Below, piece after piece: positions 1-4,748 of a stretch of 7,456 bases of DNA (positions are counted from its first letter, which is position 1; every line of letters starts with the position of its first letter). The stretch is from assembly GCA_964649825.1 (NCBI GenBank), contig CAZYQW010000070.1, positions 1-7,456 of the forward strand, read 5' to 3'. The DNA is from CAZYQW01 sp964649825 (GTDB lineage: Bacteria > Planctomycetota > B15-G4 > JADJEK01). A program made the translations under genes and the position numbers. The notes under the pieces were generated by a model that did no database searches, was not told where the DNA came from, and saw only the letters and a program-made list of their open reading frames with translations.

Positions 1-10
1 ACCGTTGAGC

Positions 11-36
11 GAGCGCAGCGAAGCGATCGAGCGCAG
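11..36. repeat. Short direct repeat GAGCGCAG x2 beside the terminator-like hairpin
   Basis: The 8-mer GAGCGCAG occurs at 11-18 and again at 29-36, 18 bp apart, inside a stretch made of GAGCG/AGCG units that runs straight into the hairpin at 36-69. Stretches of this GAGCGAGCG type often sit beside terminators in GC-rich genomes. It may be the edge of a dispersed intergenic repeat, but the window edge cuts it off. With such simple composition, chance similarity is possible. Confidence 0.35.
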
Positions 37-69
37 AGGACGGCCCCCGTATTCCGGGGGGCCGTCCTC
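36..69 (-). terminator. Perfect 13-bp GC-rich hairpin, likely transcript end for the minus-strand genes
   Basis: Arms 36-48 and 57-69 are exact reverse complements (GAGGACGGCCCCC against GGGGGCCGTCCTC) around an 8-nt loop. The hairpin lies about 100 bp beyond the TGA of the minus-strand peptidase gene, where a terminator is expected. There is no T tract on either side, so it is not a classical intrinsic terminator. It could be a tail-less terminator, a 3'-end stabilising stem, or act on transcripts from both sides. The structure is certain and the role is inferred. Confidence 0.5.
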
Positions 70-84
70 GGAGCGTGTCCCGAG
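67..84. repeat. CTCGG-N8-CCGAG dyad carrying an 11-mer also found after the hydrolase stop codon
   Basis: Half-sites CTCGG (67-71) and CCGAG (80-84) form a 5-bp dyad with an 8-nt spacer. The left half overlaps the outer end of the terminator-like hairpin. The 11-mer GGAGCGTGTCC at 70-80 recurs exactly at 7064-7074, also at the 3' side of a gene but in the opposite relation to it. The identity is seen directly. Its function is unknown. Confidence 0.35.
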
Positions 85-169
85 ACGCGGATCCCGCGCC
101 GTGGGCGTGCTCCGCGCCCCGCGGACGCAGTACCCAACGCCCCCCGCGCAGGGCCAGCGAAGCCCCCCC

Positions 170-3100
170 TCATCTCTCCACGACCGTCACCTCGAACGAC
201 AGACGTTCTTCGCCGCGCGTCACCACCGCCGTCACCGTCTGGCCCGGTTCGAGGCGTTTCAGCGCGTCGGAGAACGCCGCGAGCCCGTCGATTCCGATCT
301 CATCGATCCGCACGAGCACGTCCCCACCCTGGATTCCCGCCCGCGCGGCCGGCGAGTCCGGCACCACCGACGTGATCTTCACGCCGCTTCCCTCGAACGC
401 GAAGTCGGGGACCGTGCCGAACGAGACGCGCCGGCCCTCGCGCTGACCTGGACCGGTCGCCGCGGCGGGGGCGGCTCCGTCGATCGTGACGGTCAGCGGC
501 TCCTCGCGCTCGGTCAAGTAGGTCAGGGCCTCCTTCACGAACGTGCACACGCGGACGAGTCCGCGTCCATCGACCTTGTCGGCCGTGTCGGTCGGGCGGT
601 GGTAGTCGCCATGCGCGCGCGTGAAGACCTGCACCGCGGGGATCCCGCGCTCGATGAAGCTCATCTGATCGGAGCCCTCGGCCGATCCGGTGACGTTCGC
701 GCATTCGACGCCGGTCACGTAGCCGCAGCCCATGAAGATGTGCGGCCACTCGCGCGACGTGCCAGTGCCGAGGATCGTCAGCTTCGCGTCGAGCAGGCGG
801 CCCACCGTGTCGAGGTTGATCACGCCGCGGATCCCGTCGCGTGGGAGCGGTGTCGGGTGCGCGACGAAGTGCTTCGAGCCGAGTCGCCCCGCCTCCTCGC
901 CCGAGAACGCGACGAAGACGAGGTTGCGCGACGCGGCGCCGGCCGAAGCGAAGCTGCTCGCGAGCTCGATCATCACCGCCACGCCGCTGGCGTTGTCGTC
1001 CGCGCCGGGATGCACCGTCCCCTCGTCGCCGGCCCGCGCGTCCGGCCAGCCGCGCCCGAGGTGATCGTAGTGCGCGCTCAGGATCACCGACTGCTCGCGC
1101 CAGTCCGCGCGCGAACCGGGCAGCACGCCGATCACGTTCCGCGTTCGTTCGGGAACTCCGTTCGGCCCCGACTCGATGGTGAACTCCTGGAACCAGCCGC
1201 CCGCGTCGCCGCCGGGTCGAAGCCCGGCTGCCTCGAACCGCTTCGCGATGTAGTCGGCCGACTCATCCAGGCCGCGCGAGCCGATGCCCCGTCCCTCGCG
1301 CTCCGGCGCGGCCAGCCAGATCACGTGGTCGAGCAGCTTCCTCTGCGAGAAGACCGGAGGCAGCGTCGCGAGCGGCGCTCGCGCGGATGCGCCCGTCGCG
1401 AGCGGCGGGATTCCGCCGTCACCCAAGCGCAGGTCGACGGAGAGCGGGGATCCCGCCGCGCCCCACTGGCCCTTGATCACGTTCGTCGGCTCGTCCCCTT
1501 CGAACGCGAGGTACGAGTACTTGCCGTAGTGCGGCAGCTTGCGGCCGATGCCCGCGAACGCGGCGTCCGGCCCAACGATCAACCAGCCGATCGCCTTCTC
1601 GATGTTGCGTGGGTGTCGTCCCATCACGACGATCGAGTGGCCGGCGAACGACGCTCGTTCCGGACCGAACGAGACGCCCGCGTCCGTCACGGAGAGACCC
1701 GCCGGACCGCCGTCGCGGAAGGTGGCCGCGAGGCGGTTCTCGCGGCCGAGGATCCAGACCGCGCGGTCGGCGGGAAGCTCGGTCAGCTCGGCGTCCGTCG
1801 TCACCTCGATCGCGTGGCTCTCGCTCCGCCACCCATCGACGAGATCGCGGAACCGCGTCGCTCGGTCGTCGTCGATCGCCGACGGCAGGACCGCCACGAT
1901 GCGCTCCTCGCCGAAGAGCTGCCCGACCGACGGCGGCGTCTCGCGCGGGTCGAGGAGCCGAAACAGGTCGAACTCCGGGTCGACGTCGACTCCGACCGGC
2001 CGCGCCGCGGTCCGCACCGTGAATGCAGTGCTCGCGGCCGCGGACGACACGACCTCGATCTCCTCCCCGTCCGTCGTTCGCACGACGATCGGCACGTCGA
2101 GCGGGAACGGCTCGCCCTCCTGCGTCTGCTCGACCACGCCGCTCACGAGAAAGCCGCCGTCCTTCCCTTCGACGCTCGTGCCCTGGAGGGCGAGCGACGG
2201 CGCGCCGGCCCGCTCGATCCACGCGTCGAACATGGCGCCCAGCTCCCGTCCTGCGGCCGCCTCGAAGCAGGTCTGGATGTCGCGGAACGACGCGCGCCTG
2301 CCCTTGAAGCCGCGATAGAAGCGGGCGAGCCCCGCGCGGAACGCGTCGTCCCCGACGTCCCGGCGCAGCATGTGGAACAGCATCAGCGCCTTTCCGTACC
2401 CGACCGCCTCGGTCGCCGCGCTGTGCCGCGAGCGGAACTCAACGAGCGGAAAGTCCCGGCCCTCCTTCACGTAGTCGCGGTACTTCTGCAGCGCCCCGCG
2501 CCGATACTCGGCCCCCTTGCCGCGCTGCTCCTGGATGAGATGATCCGCGAGGTAGGCGGTCAGGCCCTCGCACCAGTTCCCGGACTCGTAGTCGACGAAG
2601 ACGGAGTTCCCCCACCAGTTGTGCAGGATCTCGTGCGGGTAGGACGAGTGCAGGATGAACGGGAACCGAATGACGGTCGGGCCGAGGAGCGTGAACGACG
2701 GCATGCCGTAGCCGGTCTCCCAGAAGTTCTCGACGAGCGCGAACTTCCCGTACGGGTACGGGCCGATCAGCGCGCGGTACATCTCGATGTACTGGGCGGT
2801 CGCGGTCAGGTACTTCGCGGCGAGCGCGTCGTCCCGCGCGTGGAGGTAGACGAGGGCATCGACCGCGCCCGCCGCGTCGCGGTGGAGGACGAGCGGCCCG
2901 CCGACGAGGTAGATGTCGTCGGTCGGCCCGGCGGAGTCCCATCGCGCTCGACCGTCCTCGCCGCGCGAGGTTCCATCGCCCTGGCTGATCACGTGCCAGG
3001 CTTCGGGGACGGCGACGTCGAGCGCGAACTCGATGAGGTCGCCGTCGAACCGCGGATACCAGGAGGTCGACGCGGAGAGATAGACGCCCTCGGCGCCGAC

Positions 3101-3472
3101 GAATCCCAACGTCTCGCGGAAGCCGCGGGTGTACTCCTCCTTCTCCTCCGAGAGCGGGAAGTCGATCACGCCGGAGTACGCGAGCTCGATGCGTCCATCG
3201 TCGGGGACGTCGACGACGTACCGGCGCAGCCCGCTCCCGGCCGGTGCATCGATCTCCTGAACCGACGGGTCGCTCGCCGAGATCGGAAGCGCGGCGCACA
3301 AGTCGAACTCGACCGGCGTCCCCGCCAAACGGTCCGCCACCACGACTCGGTCGATGACCTCGAGCCGATGGCGGGCAGGCTCGAGAAGGACGCTCATCTC
3401 GTGCCGGATCCGCTCTCCACCGAAGGCCGTGGTCCCGGAGAGAAGCGCGAGCAAAAGGGCGAATCGAGTCAT
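170..3472 (-). CDS. Secreted M1-type / M28 metallopeptidase fusion with C-terminal PDZ domain
   Basis: This 1100-residue protein probably trims or degrades peptides outside the cytoplasm. Residues 1-18 look like a short Sec signal peptide (Arg3, then a Leu/Ala core) with no lipobox cysteine. Residues about 20-425 form an M1-like unit with HEILH at 280-284 (zinc ligands His280 and His284, base Glu281), Glu302 as third ligand and Tyr359 as candidate catalytic tyrosine. The aminopeptidase GxMEN motif is not seen; the matching region reads GYGMPSF (254-260). A beta-rich segment follows (about 430-505), then a domain I do not recognise (about 515-690). The M28 domain (about 705-990) has the full metal set: His801, Asp825, Glu859 as base, Glu860, Asp888 and His958. 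A PDZ domain occupies about 1012-1100. The ATG at 3472 was chosen because the signal peptide starts there; the frame stays open upstream but is non-coding in character. The ribosome site is weak (GACGAGACG). The gene may share a transcript with the radical SAM gene 158 bp upstream. Family assignments are strong; the substrate is unknown. Confidence 0.92.
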   Translation of the reverse strand: MTRFALLLALLSGTTAFGGERIRHEMSVLLEPARHRLEVIDRVVVADRLAGTPVEFDLCAALPISASDPSVQEIDAPAGSGLRRYVVDVPDDGRIELAYSGVIDFPLSEEKEEYTRGFRETLGFVGAEGVYLSASTSWYPRFDGDLIEFALDVAVPEAWHVISQGDGTSRGEDGRARWDSAGPTDDIYLVGGPLVLHRDAAGAVDALVYLHARDDALAAKYLTATAQYIEMYRALIGPYPYGKFALVENFWETGYGMPSFTLLGPTVIRFPFILHSSYPHEILHNWWGNSVFVDYESGNWCEGLTAYLADHLIQEQRGKGAEYRRGALQKYRDYVKEGRDFPLVEFRSRHSAATEAVGYGKALMLFHMLRRDVGDDAFRAGLARFYRGFKGRRASFRDIQTCFEAAAGRELGAMFDAWIERAGAPSLALQGTSVEGKDGGFLVSGVVEQTQEGEPFPLDVPIVVRTTDGEEIEVVSSAAASTAFTVRTAARPVGVDVDPEFDLFRLLDPRETPPSVGQLFGEERIVAVLPSAIDDDRATRFRDLVDGWRSESHAIEVTTDAELTELPADRAVWILGRENRLAATFRDGGPAGLSVTDAGVSFGPERASFAGHSIVVMGRHPRNIEKAIGWLIVGPDAAFAGIGRKLPHYGKYSYLAFEGDEPTNVIKGQWGAAGSPLSVDLRLGDGGIPPLATGASARAPLATLPPVFSQRKLLDHVIWLAAPEREGRGIGSRGLDESADYIAKRFEAAGLRPGGDAGGWFQEFTIESGPNGVPERTRNVIGVLPGSRADWREQSVILSAHYDHLGRGWPDARAGDEGTVHPGADDNASGVAVMIELASSFASAGAASRNLVFVAFSGEEAGRLGSKHFVAHPTPLPRDGIRGVINLDTVGRLLDAKLTILGTGTSREWPHIFMGCGYVTGVECANVTGSAEGSDQMSFIERGIPAVQVFTRAHGDYHRPTDTADKVDGRGLVRVCTFVKEALTYLTEREEPLTVTIDGAAPAAATGPGQREGRRVSFGTVPDFAFEGSGVKITSVVPDSPAARAGIQGGDVLVRIDEIGIDGLAAFSDALKRLEPGQTVTAVVTRGEERLSFEVTVVER

Positions 3473-3630
3473 GTCGGTCGTCTCGTCGTTCGACTTGGGG
3501 AGGACGTCGCCGTGATGTTGGCGGATTCTCGCCGGGATTGCGAGCGGTTCCGATCGGTCGGGCGAAACGCGGACGAGCCCGGCGCGCGGACGATCGTCAG
3601 GAATCGACGCGAGTGCCGCGCGGCGGCTCG
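3473..3630 (-). other. 158-bp gap between radical SAM and peptidase genes
   Basis: Just beyond the radical SAM stop codon is a 5-bp stem, GCCGC (3615-3619) with GCGGC (3623-3627), around a 3-nt loop and without a T tract. I found no convincing -35/-10 pair, no small open frame with a ribosome site and no start codon that would extend the peptidase. The gap is long for a tight operon, so a separate promoter for the peptidase gene is possible but not visible. Confidence 0.3.
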
Positions 3631-4665
3631 TCAGGCGACGTAGGCGCCGAAGTCGACGTCGATCGCCATCGTCGTCCGGAGGGGCAGAGTGTCCCAGAGC
3701 TCGTGCTCGATCTCGTGGAGGTGCGGAGATCCGACGTAGTAGCGTGGCGACTGCTTCTGCGTGGAGACCGCGTTCAGGTGCCACGCGAAGTGGTCGACGC
3801 CGATCTCGCGGGCGAGCGCGCGCGCCTCGTCCATCTCCTCGGGACTGTCGTTCCACTCGAACAGGAGGTAGCGCCAGATCAGCAGCGGCTTGTCCCGTCC
3901 CTGCTCGCGCTTCATCTCCGCGAGGCCGCGCATGCCGTCGAGGACGCGCTTCAGGTCGCCCTTGACCCGGTACTTCTCGTACGACTCCTGGCGAGCACCA
4001 TCGACCGAGAAGACGATGCAGTCGATCCCGCTGTCGAGCACGTCCTGACGCAGCTTCTCGGTGTGGAAGAAGTGGCCGTTCGTGCTCGAGAGGACGAAGC
4101 AGTCGTCGTTCTTCTCCTTGCAGTAGCGCACCATCGCGCTCGCCTCGCGGTGCATGTAGTTCTCGCCGCCGACGTGGAACTCCATGTACCTCAAACCCGG
4201 CGAGAGCGAGTCGATCACCTTGCGGAACGTCGCCACGTCGAGGATCTGCTGATCGCGGCTGCTCATCATTCCGTCGCGGTTGCAGCCGGGGCAGGCGAGG
4301 TTGCAGCCGATGTGCGACTCGAGGAAGAGCGCCTTCGGCTTCGGCACGCCGACCGAGAGTCCCGCCGGCGGAGGCGGCCCATCGACGCGGTTCGGGCAGT
4401 TGCGGCAGATCGGCACCGCATCGATCGCACCGTTCGTGATCGCCTTGCGCAGCCCCGCGTATCGCGGGCCGTTCCAGATCTCGTCGAAGCTTTGCGTCTT
4501 GAAGCTGCCGAGCGGGTTCGTCTTCTCGGCGTCGATGCACGCGCAGACCGCGGTTCCGTCCGAGAGGACCGCGATCTGGTTCCAGGGACGGGTGCAATAC
4601 GGACGCCCGCCTCGGGTGAAGACCCAGGTCGCGATTCCGCGCGGTCCGTTCTCGGTGTCGCTCAA
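3631..4665 (-). CDS. Radical SAM protein with N-terminal SPASM/twitch-like cysteine region
   Basis: This 344-residue protein is predicted to be a cytoplasmic iron-sulfur enzyme that cleaves S-adenosylmethionine to start radical chemistry. The core has the CxxxCxxC motif in GCNLACPGC, with Cys121, Cys125 and Cys128. A GGE-type SAM-binding motif follows (GGEN, 166-169), then a typical SVDGARQESYEKYR strand-helix at 220-233. Before the core, residues 24-90 resemble a SPASM/twitch region: Cys24 with PW, DG, Cys41 and Cys43, an EIWNGPRY signature at 62-69, then Cys87 and Cys90. These could hold an auxiliary cluster. In most SPASM enzymes this region comes after the core. Related SPASM-first or twitch proteins, as I recall, turn up near polysaccharide genes, but no substrate can be named. 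The start is TTG at 4665: the frame has a TGA about 40 nt upstream and no ATG or GTG between. GAGAG a few bases upstream could serve as ribosome site. It is divergent from the glycoside hydrolase gene. Confidence 0.88.
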   Translation of the reverse strand: MSDTENGPRGIATWVFTRGGRPYCTRPWNQIAVLSDGTAVCACIDAEKTNPLGSFKTQSFDEIWNGPRYAGLRKAITNGAIDAVPICRNCPNRVDGPPPPAGLSVGVPKPKALFLESHIGCNLACPGCNRDGMMSSRDQQILDVATFRKVIDSLSPGLRYMEFHVGGENYMHREASAMVRYCKEKNDDCFVLSSTNGHFFHTEKLRQDVLDSGIDCIVFSVDGARQESYEKYRVKGDLKRVLDGMRGLAEMKREQGRDKPLLIWRYLLFEWNDSPEEMDEARALAREIGVDHFAWHLNAVSTQKQSPRYYVGSPHLHEIEHELWDTLPLRTTMAIDVDFGAYVA

Positions 4666-4748
4666 GGGTCTCTCGAATCCGTCCGTGGTCGCGTTGACGA
4701 GTCATCTATAACTAGCACGGTTTCGAACGACCCGTTTTCGAGAAAACG
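4666..4748. promoter_or_regulatory. Divergent promoter region between the radical SAM and glycoside hydrolase genes
   Basis: Both genes must be transcribed outward from these 83 bp. An AT-rich island at about 4702-4716 stands out in the GC-rich surroundings. On the plus strand it offers TATAAC (4707-4712) and on the minus strand TATAGA (4710-4705) as possible -10 elements, so the two promoters may overlap. I see no -35 at proper spacing: TTGACG (4694-4699) is only 7 nt from TATAAC. CG-centred elements TTCGAA (4722-4727) and the palindrome at 4733-4748 lie on the hydrolase side. The promoter role follows from gene layout; the exact boxes are tentative. Confidence 0.5.
4733..4748 (+). promoter_or_regulatory. 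16-bp near-perfect palindrome abutting the hydrolase start codon
   Basis: CGTTTTCGAGAAAACG is symmetrical except for the central pair (G4740/A4741). It ends at the base before ATG 4749. The only purine run that could serve as ribosome site (GAGA, 4740-4743) lies inside it. It could be a repressor operator of the CG-centred kind used by LacI-type sugar regulators, or an RNA hairpin that hides the ribosome site. No regulator gene is in the window. The symmetry is seen; the role is inferred. Confidence 0.5.

Noticed and set aside
5..3643. 1212-codon plus-strand open frame opposite the peptidase gene
   Set aside because: The product is Arg/Glu/Asp/His-rich and resembles no family, while the minus strand encodes complete M1, M28 and PDZ motifs. 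High G/C at third positions suppresses stops on the other strand.
3473..4705. Upstream in-frame extension of the peptidase gene to an ATG at 4705
   Set aside because: The extension is an out-of-frame shadow of the radical SAM gene. A signal peptide begins at the internal ATG at 3472.
4694..4712. TTGACG plus TATAAC as a plus-strand sigma-70 promoter
   Set aside because: The hexamers are only 7 nt apart, far short of the usual 16-18, so they cannot act as a pair.
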